Numbered from the stretch's first letter, positions 10,946 through 21,690 are shown. The stretch is DNA of 64,000 nucleotides from Amphibalanus amphitrite (GCF_019059575.1 NW_024882929.1:100047-164046), one strand, 5' to 3'. The notes: generated by a model from the letters alone, not told the origin. Numbers and translations are program-made.

Positions 10946-11423
10946 AGGGACCCTCCCACCTTAACATTAGATTTGAGTTGAGATAGCCAAAATGGGGTCC
11001 CTGGCTCACAATTACCGGTTTCGGCACTCACAACATCGAGAAATGCCTTAAATCGGAAATATTGAATTTCAAAATTGCAGCATTTTGATTCAGAGGGGCT
11101 AATGCTTAGGAATACCCCTCTGAATGTGTGACGTCAGCGCAAATATCTAACGATTTGTAAATGTTTGACTAAAACGTTTTGTAGCACGCGGTGGTATATG
11201 CTATTTGCGCGCAACATCTGCCGCAAACGCCGCACTTCTAAAATAAAGTCGCTAGAAACAGCGGAGATACCAAAAAAGTAAACAAAAGTAAAAGTCTAAT
11301 ATCTTGAAAACCGGTGAATATTTTTCGGTGAAATTTGGTATATATTCGTTTTCGCTCTTTCTGAACCGAGCGACATCACTTTCATGCCAATTCATAAACC
11401 TTTTTGAAGGTGGGAGGGTCCCT
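10946..11423. mobile_element. TTAA-flanked MITE 1
   Basis: This 478-bp element is bounded by a perfect inverted repeat of 17 bp, AGGGACCCTCCCACCTT and its reverse complement, each next to TTAA (10942-10945 and 11424-11427). A TTAA target is typical of piggyBac transposases. It encodes no protein. Its right TTAA doubles as the left TTAA of the next element. Confidence 0.75.
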
Positions 11424-11427
11424 TTAA

Positions 11428-12197
11428 AGGAAGGGTGCCACCTTTTGGACACAACGCAGTTTTTACAAGATTAGCCTCACATGAACCTAAAAACCGGCTT
11501 CACTTACCTATGCTCGAGACGGTCAGCATTGAATCCGCACGTGAAGTTATCATTTGCGAGTTTTGCTGCCAGCATTCGGGCAGGCAAAAATCTTCAGCAC
11601 TATTTCCTCGTCGTGTTAAGGGTATTTTATAAAACATGAAATCAGCAAAGGTATGTATAAAAGTTATACTTTTGAAGCATGTTTTATCATTTTGAAAGGG
11701 TATATTTTTTCTTTATGGTATACACTTAAGTTTTAAAATTTTAATTGGGAAGTTTTTCTAGTAAGTTGCATGAAGGGTGAAGGGTTCCATAGATCTCTTA
11801 AGCATTGTAAAGGAAAAACCTTTACCCGACTTATTTGATGTTCTTTAACTGTTGGCAAATATGGCCAACAGTTACCTACTTGGTTACCTACAACTTAGTT
11901 CAAATCATGTTATCTTCTTCCTTTTTATTTGTTCATCTTTTTGTCTCAGTTGCGCCATCAATGCAAATGGCAGAATGATATGTTGCCATGACAACAGGAT
12001 ATGCCAGCCGTCCTAGCTGCCACATCAAACGACCTTGAGTTGTAGTGGTGATAAAAACAACGATCTTTTTTTTGGCCAATGTATTAAATGCAATGTTTCG
12101 GTTTTTTGTATATTGTGGACGCGCTAACCACGTCTAAAAATTCAAATAAGTAAAATAGATTCATAGAACAAAAATTTCGGAAGGTGGCACCCTTCCT
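11428..12197. mobile_element. TTAA-flanked MITE 2
   Basis: This 770-bp element has inverted ends AGGAAGGGTGCCACCTT and AAGGTGGCACCCTTCCT, flanked by TTAA at 11424-11427 and 12198-12201. The TIR differs from that of its neighbour, so this is another family using the same target type. It is AT-rich and non-coding. Confidence 0.75.
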
Positions 12198-12201
12198 TTA
12201 A

Positions 12202-12737
12202 CATGCAGTTCAGATGGTCTTTTACAATTGGGATAATTATACGCTGACAGGTAGATTTGGATTGAAGGTGCTAAGGTCAACGCGCAATATCAGAGGAATT
12301 GAGTGAGGCCATCATCGGTCTAAATAGTTTTGCCATGATCTACCATGTAATGCGACTATGAAGAATTACAGTCGCATAGTACTGTAATTCTCACAAAGGA
12401 ATAATTCAAGAAGGCGTTATAACAACTGCGTAACTACTTACAGGGAGAAACGAAACATTCGAAAACCACCTTATTCTACACATCCTCTAAAGCTTCCGAA
12501 AACAGACCCTGTTCCCCCTTTCCTCCTAGCCCCTTAGCTGCCCACTTTGTAGCACATTCTCTCCTCTGAATAAACCACACACAGGGCCTCTCTGGTGAGC
12601 AGTCACGATTGCCCGCTGTCACCGAGACAGATGGGCGCCTCAGGGATGCAGATTGTCTCCGCTAACTGAATATCGACGTGGAGATACCGCAACTGGGACT
12701 GACCTGGGGCCTGCTGACCTGACCTGCAGACTGATCC
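12202..12737. other. Unassigned intergenic stretch
   Basis: Nothing recognisable is visible, except that TGACCTGACC-type phrases begin near 12713 and recur to 13285. Confidence 0.4.
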
Positions 12738-12753
12738 GGAGGATGACCTGACC

Positions 12754-12894
12754 TTTTTTATTAACTTTTTTAACACGTGACACTTTCATTTGTATATTTT
12801 TCCTTCACATTTTCCACACCTTCCACATAGGTACATCTTTTATCCTGCCCCGCCCCGCATCGCCCCACGAATTACACATCTGCCCTTCCTCGCT
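12754..12894 (-). mobile_element. Short retroposed fragment with 16-bp target duplication
   Basis: A 141-bp insert lies between perfect 16-bp direct repeats, GGAGGATGACCTGACC at 12738-12753 and 12895-12910. On the minus strand the insert ends in AATAAAAAA directly before the repeat, like a polyadenylated 3' end. A long target duplication plus an A tail is the signature of LINE-driven retroposition. It is too short to name the source transcript. Confidence 0.6.
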
Positions 12895-12910
12895 GGAGGA
12901 TGACCTGACC

Positions 12911-12941
12911 GTATTGTCAATATTGCGAATATTGACAATAC
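12911..12941. repeat. Perfect 14-bp hairpin
   Basis: GTATTGTCAATATT, loop GCG, AATATTGACAATAC. Its right arm is also the outer end of the larger hairpin that the hAT element at 12966 splits. Confidence 0.85.
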
Positions 12942-12965
12942 AGTGTGGCCTGCCAGCAATGCAGG

Positions 12966-13257
12966 CAGGGGCGGATCCAGAAAATCTCCAAGGGAGGGGC
13001 CATTAGAAACCAGGAGGCCCCCATAATCCCACCTGTTGGAGGCCCCATCTTCCCACTTGTTGGCCCCCCCCCCCAAAAAAAATGCGTCTATTGAGCTTAT
13101 CTAGCTGTTCAGGCAACATCTCAACATGAATAGCCACTTTATTTTCAGGAGGCCCCCTTTTCAGCTTTTTAACTTTTTATTTTATTTTTGAAAAAAAAAT
13201 CGGCCAAGGGGGGGGGGGCATGGCCCCCATGCCCCCCCCCCCTTGTATCCGCGCCTG
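12966..13257. mobile_element. hAT-type MITE inserted in a hairpin
   Basis: This 292-bp element starts CAGGGGCGGATCCA and ends TGTATCCGCGCCTG (inverted, near-perfect). It is flanked by an exact 8-bp duplication, AATGCAGG at 12958-12965 and 13258-13265. The ends and duplication length are those of hAT. The interior has C and G homopolymer runs and no coding frame. The element at 26769-27013 shares the GGCGGATCCA end. Confidence 0.88.
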
Positions 13258-13348
13258 AATGCAGGTCAGGATGACCTGACCTGCATTGCTGGCAGGCCAC
13301 TCACTCACTGTATTGTCAATATTCGCAAAAAAATATATTTTTCGGTTT

Positions 13349-13401
13349 CTCTCTGTCTCTGTGTCTCTGTCTCTCTGTCTCTGTCTCTGTCTCTGTCTCT
13401 G

Positions 13402-13489
<88 letters not shown>

Positions 13490-13494
13490 CCTCT
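13349..13494. repeat. (TCTCTG)n to (TC)n microsatellite
   Basis: A compound repeat: CTCTGT-type hexamers for about 55 bp, then nearly pure TC. Open frames across it on both strands are translations of the repeat, not genes. Confidence 0.95.
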
Positions 13495-14859
13495 GCCCCA
13501 ACACTGTTCCTCTGACTTCTGAAGGTGACTTCACCGTCCTCAGCCGCGATTCCTCGGCGGCGGCGGTGCCTGTCCGCCCCCTAATAACCATATTCCTCGT
13601 GTCGCTCCACGTGACATGTATGATTGACGGTCCGCCGTGTGACGGATGCCCTGACTAGTTCGTACCGACTCGGTCGACATCAGCGGGCAGCCTCGAATGT
13701 CGACGCAGCTGCACCGACACGTCACAACTGTCAAACCGAGATCGAGCTAATCAGTAAACTGGCGCCGCTGAAAAATGACCGACACGTATCTGATAGGTAA
13801 GGAAAGCGCGCGCCGATTTAATTTAATGCTAAACAGTAGATAGCGATGGTCGCGGAAGCTTGGGGTGTATCATATAGCGAAGGATATAGTCTACATACGT
13901 TGTTACGAAATTACGGGAACAAAAACTTTGATACAATAACTTACTGTGACCATTTATCAGTGGGTACTTCGTTTTTTCATGTCAACCCGACACGATTCAT
14001 TGCTTAATGCTTATGTTCAATTTCTCGGAAAGGCCGTCTTATTTTTATTAGGCTTCCGATATTTTAGCTAAATTTTCTTATTGTCTTTCTAAAATTCGAT
14101 GGCGCGGGCTCTAGTTCAATGCGTATCGTACCCCACCAGGTTGTCTCGCACTATCCTCTCTTTCATTACCGAACACGTCCTCCCTACCGTTGCCTTTCGG
14201 CTTTCAGCTCCTATCCATTCCACGCCGCTCTCAAGTCCCAGCCGACCCCGCAGCTCGCGTCGCCCGGGCGTGCGGCGGCTGTCGGCACGGATCGCTCGCG
14301 CGCCACTGCAGCGCCCCTAGCGGCATAATGCGCAACGACAGCGCCGGGCGGCGAGCAATTTTCGCTTGTCAACTCGATTTCAAAGGTCGCCGTGGCGACG
14401 CGGCGAGATCAAAGGGAGCCGACGCCGGCGATCTCTCGCGCGCAAATTGACCGACAGCGCGCGGGGCACGAGCGTCGTCAGCCATGTCGAGCGGGAGGGC
14501 AGATCTGCAAAGTGGTGGTGGCGGGAGGTGAACGCGGGGGCGAAACAAGGTGGCCGGCAGACGTTGCGCGGGGAAGTATTTACGATGCTATGCGATCTCG
14601 AGCTTCGTGTTTGTGATGATGGAAAATGTTTCTCTTTTTACAAAGATGCCTGTGGAGACATAAGGAATAAAATATGAACGCAACTTGTCTTATTGCATCC
14701 CAAGAGAATATTATATCTAGCGATTTGGCTGAGAGAAAATTTGGCATTGGAACTGGATAAAGGCAAATTTTATGAAGTTTTCTGATAAGGAATATATGAA
14801 CAGGGATGAACGTGGGGAACGCAAGTAAAATAAGCATGTGTCTATAATCGTGGAAAACG
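13495..14859. other. Unassigned intergenic stretch
   Basis: No gene is recognised. A GC-rich patch (about 14220-14560) has several overlapping open frames without domain features, as expected for GC-rich DNA with few stops. Confidence 0.45.
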
Positions 14860-15574
14860 TAATCGCCCATAGGCGTAAGAACAGGGGGGGGGCCGGGGGG
14901 GCCATGGCCCCCCCACTTTCGGAGGTGGGGGGGCCAGCAATGTTCACTGGCCCCCCCACTTTTTGCTGACTTAAATGTCTGTCTGTACCTACCACTCGGT
15001 ACCCTAAACACCAGAACTTGACGACTATTCAGCTTGCCCTTTAATGAAGATTCCCTTTTGTTCTACAGAGTTATTGACCGCAATTTCCTTCACTCAATGA
15101 AAAAAAAAAACATATCAGAGACAAAACTGTGAGTCCTGATGGCAACATTTTGTTGAATACGAGGCGCGGGACAGCGAGCACTGAAAAGGTATAAGACAAT
15201 ACTAGCGCGGTGCAGGAGAATGCGTATACAAACGACCAGCGCTTGACCGGATCTGCTTGGAGTCGACATAGTTCGTCAAAGGCGTAGTAGTTGGGGGCCA
15301 GGGTGACCACTGACCGTGCCCCCTGCCTCGGTTCAAACAGGCTAGGGGGCCAGCAATGTCTGTATCTGCCCCTCCCCCTTCCACTTTCAGTGCAGTGGCG
15401 GTCGCACAGGGGGGGATCAGGCCAGGGCCATACCCTTCCCCCTCCAAAGGCTAATCAGGGGGCCATCATATCATTTGGACCCCCCAAACAACCAATGGGC
15501 CCCCATGGGAGTATGGGGCTCTGGCCCTTATTCGATTGTCACGAGGCTCAAGCAACCCACGCCAGCTATTAACA

Positions 15575-16595
15575 GCTCCCATACCAGTCTTTGAGGGTCC
15601 TACACTGATCTCGGAGGGCCCTTCAGTGGCGGTCAAGCGCCCACATTGACCGCTGAGAACCCACATTGACCTCTGAGGGCCTTCCACTGGCATTTGAGGG
15701 CTCCTAAACCGGTCTCAAAAGCCCAGTCGGCGTCTGAGGGCCTCACTCTGGCCTCTGGTGGCCTCATTTCTGTCTCTGGGGTCACAAGACTAACCTTTAG
15801 GTGCCTCTGAGGCCCAACACTGAATTCTGAAGACCCGATGCCGGCCTCTAAGGGTCCGCATCGGCCTCTGAGGATCCATCCTGGCCTTAGGGGTCCAACG
15901 CCGGCCCATGCCGGTCTTTTAGGGCTCCACACTGACCTCTAAGGGCCCATGCTGGCCTGTAAGGACCCACATTAGCCTCTGAGGGCCTTGCACAGGATTC
16001 TAAAGACCTGATGCCGGGGTCTGAGGCCCATATTGGTTTTTGAGGGCTTTCTGCTGGTCTCTGGGGTCCAACATCGGTCCATGCCGGTATTTTAGGGTCC
16101 CACACTGACCTCTGAGGGCCCATGCTGGCCTGTAAGGACCGACATTAGCCTCTGAGGGCCCCGCACTGGATTCTGAAGATCTGATTCCGGTCTCTAAGGG
16201 TCTGCATCGGCCTCTGAGGGCCCACCTTCGCCTATGAGGGCCCTCCGCTGGTCTCTTAGGGTCCCACACTTATCTCTAAGGGTCCATGCTGGCCTGTAAG
16301 AACCCTAGCCTCCGAGCCCCCCCCCCCCCCCACTTCATACTGAAGACCCGATGCCGGCCTCTAAGGGTCTGCATCGGCCTCTGAGGGCCCATATTGGCCT
16401 TAAAGGGCCATCTGCTGGCCTCTGGGGTCCAACACCGGCCCATGTCGGTCTGTTACGGCCCCACACTGACCTCTAAGGGCCCATGCTGCCCTGTAAGGAG
16501 TCAAGGACCCACATTAGCCTCTGATGGCCCAAGTCAGTCGGCATCTAAAGGTCTCAAACTGCCCTTTGCAGGCCCTGTACTGGTCTCTGAGGGCC
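15575..16595. repeat. 21-bp minisatellite with higher-order repeat
   Basis: This is a degenerate tandem array whose unit resembles TGGCCTCTGAGGGCCCACA(N)2, about 21 bp. A longer repeat of about 165-176 bp is superimposed: the phrase GAAGACCCGATGCCGG or variants recurs near 15829, 16003, 16175 and 16341. Because 21 is a multiple of three, the minus strand stays open over long stretches and reads as repeated heptapeptides (for example ALRGQCG). These frames are by-products of the repeat. The array resumes for about 65 bp right of the piggyBac insertion (17653-17720). Confidence 0.85.
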
Positions 16596-16599
16596 TTAA

Positions 16600-17648
16600 C
16601 CCTCGCCGGCCGAGGGGGGGGGGGCGGGTGCAGCCCCTCCATAGGTTTATTTTTCGCGATAGCTCCGAACACGCCGGCGATAGAGAGCTGAAGCTTGGCA
16701 TACCTGACCTTTCAATCAAGCCGGATCTTTTGACACCAACCGCATTTTCGGGTCAGATCAGGTTATGACCTCATAGATCAGACCTATGAGGTCATAAGTG
16801 AGCCTCTGCACGGTCTTCAGATGTCGCAACTTCGCAACGCCCTCACTGCCAGAGGAGCTTTCACAGGGAAATGAACCTTGCAGGACTTAGTATCCATTAG
16901 GAGTGTCACAACTTGTACATCTCGGATTTTCCTTAAGGTCATATGAGGTCGGGTCATTTTCGTGACCTCACCATTAGGCATAAGTCAATGGGGATAAAAT
17001 GAAAACTCTTTTTCTGGTGCCGGGAACGATCTCCAACTATCTCAAGCACACCGAATCGTGATTTCATGCACTCCTTGCAAGATTCGATGCGTCACTTTTG
17101 CAATGTTGACCTTGCGCGACGTCATTTATGTCGTTATAAGGGTCATATTAGTTTTTCGTCAATAACTCCCGATCAAATTGAGCTAGCGAGTCGGGAAAGC
17201 CACCAATGGACTCAGGAAGACCCGAAAAATCGAATGGTATGCGACATGACCTCCTTCGACCAATTTCGTGACCTAGGGGCGCTGACCTGACCGTGACCCG
17301 AGGTCAACACCCTAAGTTTACCTCACCCAAACAAAAATAATATCATCCGACGCGCCTGGGAGAGGCGAACACGATGATGGCAAAATCGCGGCTCTGCGGC
17401 CGTTTTTTGCGAAGTTATTCGCCAAAAAAGGAACCATACCTTTGGGCACTTGACCTGACCCAAAGGTCACCGATTGATCTAGGACATTAAAATCAGGTAT
17501 CGATCGCTGCGTCTCGTAATGGCGCACACGCTCGTTTTTTTTCCCCGCGGCGCGCTAGCTCCACCTGGGGCGAAAAGGCGAGGGGTCGTAACCGCCCCCC
17601 CCCCCCTCTGCCGGAGCGTATGTAGAAAACCTATAGGTCCGGCGAGGG
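16600..17648. mobile_element. piggyBac-type non-autonomous element
   Basis: This 1049-bp insert begins CCCTCGCCGG and ends CCGGCGAGGG, a perfect 10-bp inverted repeat, and sits between TTAA sites at 16596-16599 and 17649-17652. TTAA targets plus ends starting CCC are the piggyBac signature. It splits the 21-bp minisatellite. The interior has an inverted repeat GACCTCATAG/CTATGAGGTC near 16767-16793 but no transposase frame. Confidence 0.85.
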
Positions 17649-18142
17649 TTAAACTGGCCTCTGAGGGCCCAGACCGGCCTTTAAAAGTCCCACACCGGCC
17701 TCTGATGTCAATCAGCCCAGTTGTAGTGGTCGCTGAAATAAAACCTCTTAAAAACGTTACAGGCCTGGCTGAGCCTAGCTGGGCCGTTCATGCTGTTTTT
17801 TATAGGTATAGGTATTGAAAAGACTCGCTTTGCACGTTTCAAGCTCGCTCGTAATGAAAAAGGCGCTGGATGCCTCTGGAATTTGCATGGGTGTCAACGG
17901 CTGCGGAGGACAGGGGAATGCGTCCATCAGTTTGAGTTTCTGGACGGGAGTCTTCCTGAAATTTTAACCTATTTTGTTTTGTTTTTGTCTCTATTTTTTT
18001 ACCTCTGAGCATGTTTGCGAAAACAAAGTGGCCGAAATCCGAGGAGAAATTGGATTTTGGGGGTAGGTTAGGTTTTAGACCTCTGGGAGCCTGCCCCCCC
18101 CCCCCCCACTTTCGAAAACGTTCCTACGCCTATGTAATCGCC

Positions 18143-19076
18143 AATCAGTATATCAAAAAGAGCTCTTCACCGATGTCAATGCCCCTTCCTACGTCACTCC
18201 GCGCTGCACGGTGATTGGCTGACGGGTCCTCTTCACCGACATCGCCCGCGGGCATGTCTATCGCCACGCACGTAACATCATAACTCGCCACTAAATGTAA
18301 CTCCCAACTCGTAACTCGTCCCTAAATGACAGCACGGCCGTCCCAACCTGTAATATTGGCGCCGAACAGCGCCTCGGGCCGGCATCGTAACGGCCCACAG
18401 AGTGGTCCGACGAGGGTGTATAGAGAGACAAAGCGTTGCGCCCGTTTTCAAACTCATGTGGCACGAGGAGGGGAGGGGAGGCCGGGGAGGGGAGGCAGCG
18501 GCTATGTCATAACTTGTCCTAACAGCAGGGTTAGACCGTGGAAGAGTCATCAGAGGCTCGGTTAGGCGAGCTTCAAAGAGGATTGGTATGATCGGTTCGC
18601 ATGTACGAAATGGGGTTTGTGGAGCCGATGGGCTGTGCCCGCTGAAATGTGTTGATTTAATGATAGGCAGGAGGGCCATCTATCAGGAGAATTTATCGAC
18701 GGAGGCCGTTCAATGGGTATGTTAACCCATTTCGATCGGGACCGATAATGGAACGATGCCGCTCACTGGAACGTGTAGGCGTTCTGGCGTACGGTCAGTT
18801 TAAAATAATTTCTAATAAAATATACATAGCGATTAGAGAATAGCATAACCATCACAGGCATATGCAATGTAAAATGCATACAGCTATCAGAAACTTGAGA
18901 TGCATAGGCATGTCACATTTCCTCTAGTCAACCACAAGGGACTTTAGGGCAATTGTCAAAATTCATTAAATGTTTCATATGTGATGTACGTTGACATTGC
19001 TCACATAACATACAATCTACAAATGTGACGTATGCGGATGAAAACCCGCTGATTGCGGATTCTGTGTGAAATATAT
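18143..19076. other. Unassigned intergenic stretch
   Basis: No gene is seen. A GC-rich part (18180-18560) is followed by AT-rich sequence. A 133-codon minus-strand frame at 18278-18679 shows no domain. Confidence 0.45.
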
Positions 19077-19084
19077 GTCTATGT

Positions 19085-21035
19085 ATTTACGTCATGGGGC
19101 ACATCCACATAGTTCAGTGGCTATTCCGCACCCTGCAGTCGCAAAGATAAAAAAAACGGTCATTTAGGTCAACATGCACACATGCACACGCACTAACCCA
19201 CACACGCCTGCTCTTTAAAGTACACCTAGCCGACGCCGCCCCGCTGCTTCATAAGCAGGTGTTGCCTGAGTTCTTTCTTAAAGCCTCCAGTAAAGTTTCG
19301 CAACTCACGTGGCAAAGCATTGTAGGTGGTAACGATCGAGTGCTTAAAACGACGCCTGCCTGACTCCGATCGACTCGCCGGCATGACTAAATGGTCGGCG
19401 TTCCGTGTGGTACGATGGTGAACATCACCACGAGTGACTAGGTCGCTGGCGATCGACTCGGGCTCCGATGTCACTAACATGCGCTTCAGTAGGATAAGAC
19501 CGCGGTATAGATACAGGTGCTCTGCAGTAAGCCAGTCAAGACGGTCCAAAACGTCGCTGATGTGATCGTACCTCCTTCGACCGGATAAGACACGGGCGGC
19601 AAAGTTCAACACCTTCTGAATGCGCCTCATCTGGGTCTTGTTACACACGCCGTATACGACCAAGCAGTATAAAATGCGCGAAATGACAAGTCCCTGAATG
19701 AGCGTCAACAGGGTTGACTGAGGCAGACTGTGCCTGCTGTGGCTCAATCCGCACAGGATGCCAGTGCATTTTTGCACAACGCTGTCTACATGCGGGGTAA
19801 AAGTCATATGCTGGTCGAAAGTGACACCCAGGTTTAGGACGGCGGCGGAAGCGGCGACTTCGGCATCCATTAACTTGATGTTGACTGTGGGGAGACGTTG
19901 AATGTTTTGTCGCGAGCCAAGAATGATGAACTGGGTCTTTTGTGCGTTAATTTTGATGCCGTTTTTGCCGAACCATCGAGAAAGGAGGGCCAGGTTGTGC
20001 TCCATGTGCTGCACCAGGGAGCCGATGTCGCCGATCCCACCGCTGACTGCCACCTGGGTGTCGTCAGCGTATTGCACGACGTGAGCGCCCTCCGTGTACA
20101 AAGGTAAATCGTTGGCATAAATCGAAAATAAAAGCGGTCCGAGCGCTGAGCCCTGATACGTGCCGATCGGGTTAGGAAGCGCCTCTGAAGTCACAATCCG
20201 CCCTGAGGCGGCATCCTGAAGCTGCACCCGCTGGTAGTGACCGTCAAGATAGCTGCTAAACCAGCGGGTGTCGACGCCATATAGTTGAAGTTTGTGCAGC
20301 AGTGGGTCATGTGGAATCACATCAAAACATTTGGAACAGTCGAGAAGACATAAAAGCGTGATTTGACTGCGGTCCATAGCCGTAAACACGTGATCAGTGA
20401 CGGATAAAAGCGCCGTGTCGGTCGAGTGGTTATATCTAAAACCGTGCTGAGATGACGAGAAGAGGTGATGAGCGGCGAAGTAGTAAAAGAGCTGCTCGTA
20501 GACAACGCGTTCGACGATTTTCGCTATGGTGGGTAAAATAGAAATGGGCCGATAGTTCGCGACCTCGGTAGACTTGGACGATTTCTGAATTGGATGAACA
20601 AGCGCCACCTTCCATGAGTCCGGGACACGATGCGACACAAGACTGCTGTTTACAATGCGAGTGATGACATGACAGATTGAAGGCAGACAGATCTTAATGA
20701 AGCGGATACACAGTCCATCGGCGCCACACGCGGCAGAGTTACTCATTCGGGAAAGCACACGACACAGGTCATCTGGTGAGATGGGCGCCACCTGGAACCG
20801 GCCGGTGGCCACCCGAGGTAGGCGGACCGGCAGCTCCGGTCCGGACGTGTCCACCTGACGGGCCGTGTCGGGGCCTACAGACACAAAGTACCGGTTCAGC
20901 GCGTCTACGTCTGCGCTGGGAGCAGACCGGGTCGGCCTGCTCGAACCGATGATAGGCCGCGCCACGCGCCACATACCGCTCGGTCCCACCTCCCGCAGCC
21001 GCCGGTCCAGCTCCTCACGGCTGTCGCGCCGGATC
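19085..21035 (-). mobile_element. 5'-truncated LINE (Jockey/CR1 group), copy 1
   Basis: A non-LTR retrotransposon lies on the minus strand, cut at its 5' end so that no endonuclease remains. The 3' untranslated part (19085-19225) shares the phrase GGAATAGCCAC with the 3' end of the LINE at 35960-38560. Flanking GTCTATGT at 19077-19084 and the GTCTATGTCTATGT run at 21036-21056 are a plausible target duplication. 5' truncation is usual for LINEs because reverse transcription stops early. Confidence 0.85.
19226..21034 (-). CDS. LINE reverse transcriptase, 5'-truncated but open
   Basis: This encodes the reverse transcriptase part of a LINE ORF2, which copies element RNA at a nicked target. The frame is open from the truncation point (first residues IRRDSREELDRR) to a TAG at 19226-19228, about 600 codons. 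RT blocks are visible in order: NYRPISILPTIAKIVERVVY; QHGFRYNHSTDTALL; DCSKCFDVIPHDPLL; TYQGSALGPLLFSIYAND; and the catalytic box YADDTQ near codon 321. A C-terminal region with QKVLNFAARVLSGRRRYDH is shared with the plus-strand copy. No true start codon is known because the 5' part is missing. The lack of stops suggests recent insertion. It is probably not functional alone without the endonuclease. Confidence 0.92.
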   Translation of the reverse strand: MRRDSREELDRRLREVGPSGMWRVARPIIGSSRPTRSAPSADVDALNRYFVSVGPDTARQVDTSGPELPVRLPRVATGRFQVAPISPDDLCRVLSRMSNSAACGADGLCIRFIKICLPSICHVITRIVNSSLVSHRVPDSWKVALVHPIQKSSKSTEVANYRPISILPTIAKIVERVVYEQLFYYFAAHHLFSSSQHGFRYNHSTDTALLSVTDHVFTAMDRSQITLLCLLDCSKCFDVIPHDPLLHKLQLYGVDTRWFSSYLDGHYQRVQLQDAASGRIVTSEALPNPIGTYQGSALGPLLFSIYANDLPLYTEGAHVVQYADDTQVAVSGGIGDIGSLVQHMEHNLALLSRWFGKNGIKINAQKTQFIILGSRQNIQRLPTVNIKLMDAEVAASAAVLNLGVTFDQHMTFTPHVDSVVQKCTGILCGLSHSRHSLPQSTLLTLIQGLVISRILYCLVVYGVCNKTQMRRIQKVLNFAARVLSGRRRYDHISDVLDRLDWLTAEHLYLYRGLILLKRMLVTSEPESIASDLVTRGDVHHRTTRNADHLVMPASRSESGRRRFKHSIVTTYNALPRELRNFTGGFKKELRQHLLMKQRGGVG

Positions 21036-21059
21036 GTCTATGTCTATGTCTATGTCAAT

Positions 21060-21424
21060 CTAACCGCATTATTCATTGAAAATTTTATTCACTAAAGTGA
21101 TATCTTTCTGTCGTCTCTATGGTTTCTTACACAATACCTCAACTACGTTTAAAATTATTCCCAGAAAGTTACGTTCACTACATGTATCTCAAAGCTCAGC
21201 ACGAAAGCTACGCAGTGGCACGCGCGTTTACGTGCGATTTATGCGATAATCGTCGTGCATAAGTCGCCTGTAACATGCAATAAGACGCATTATTGCGTGC
21301 AATTTGTCAGAATGTTTCCGGGGATTTGTTATGTCGGGTCAGAATGAATCACGCATTGTGAAGTTTTAGAAACCGGCAGGACGACGTTTGAAACGAATGT
21401 GTGAGTCTGACTGGAGCTGTGACC
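21060..21424. other. Unassigned intergenic stretch
   Basis: AT-rich unique sequence with GTGC/GCAC-type phrases (21205-21300); no gene is seen. Confidence 0.4.
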
Positions 21425-21432
21425 TCTCAAAG

Positions 21433-21682
21433 CATAGGCGCGGGAGCCGGGGGGCAGTGGGGGCAGCTTGCCCCCCAACTCTGGGGCCGTGGGGGCGGTG
21501 CTCCCACAGCTTTGAGACGGAATACCACACTTTTTTTGCAAATGTTTCCTTTTTTTGTTGAAAAAGCCGAGGGGTGAAAAATAAGTGGCCTAAAACCGGT
21601 GAGAAAACTAGATTTGGGGGTACCCTAGGTTAATCTCTATTATGGTGTGCCCCCCAGTCGGAAAGTAGTTCCCGCGCCCCTG
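21433..21682. mobile_element. hAT-type MITE, short relative of the 3.3-kb composite
   Basis: This 250-bp element starts CATAGGCGCGGGAGCC and ends AGTTCCCGCGCCCCTG (inverted with a few mismatches). The 8-bp target duplication is TCTCAAAG at 21425-21432 against TCTCAAAA at 21683-21690. Its interior matches the right end of the element at 14868-18134. It does not code. Confidence 0.8.
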
Positions 21683-21690
21683 TCTCAAAA

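Larger units (their letters stand above)
14868..18134. mobile_element. 3.3-kb hAT-like composite element
   Basis: The ends are inverted, CATAGGCGTAAGAAC at the left and GTTCCTACGCCTATG at the right. They are flanked by a perfect 8-bp target duplication, TAATCGCC at 14860-14867 and 18135-18142. The right end region (about 18028-18134) matches the short hAT-type element at 21433-21682, both carrying GGGGGTA followed by AGGTT phrases. The interior holds G/C-run blocks near 14880-14960 and 15290-15480, a 21-bp minisatellite (15575-16595, resuming at 17653) and a piggyBac-type insertion (16600-17648). No transposase is visible, so it must have been moved by another element's enzyme. Confidence 0.8.

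Noticed and set aside
13243-13591. Long open frames over the TC-rich array on both strands
   Set aside because: They are dinucleotide repeat translations (serine-leucine and arginine-glutamate runs) with no other protein features.
14190-14677. Overlapping frames of 70-100 codons in a GC-rich patch
   Set aside because: Several frames are open at once, as expected from GC-rich DNA with few stops.
15466-16768. Apparent heptapeptide-repeat proteins
   Set aside because: The 21-bp minisatellite keeps all frames similar; composition and the overlapping frames argue against a gene.
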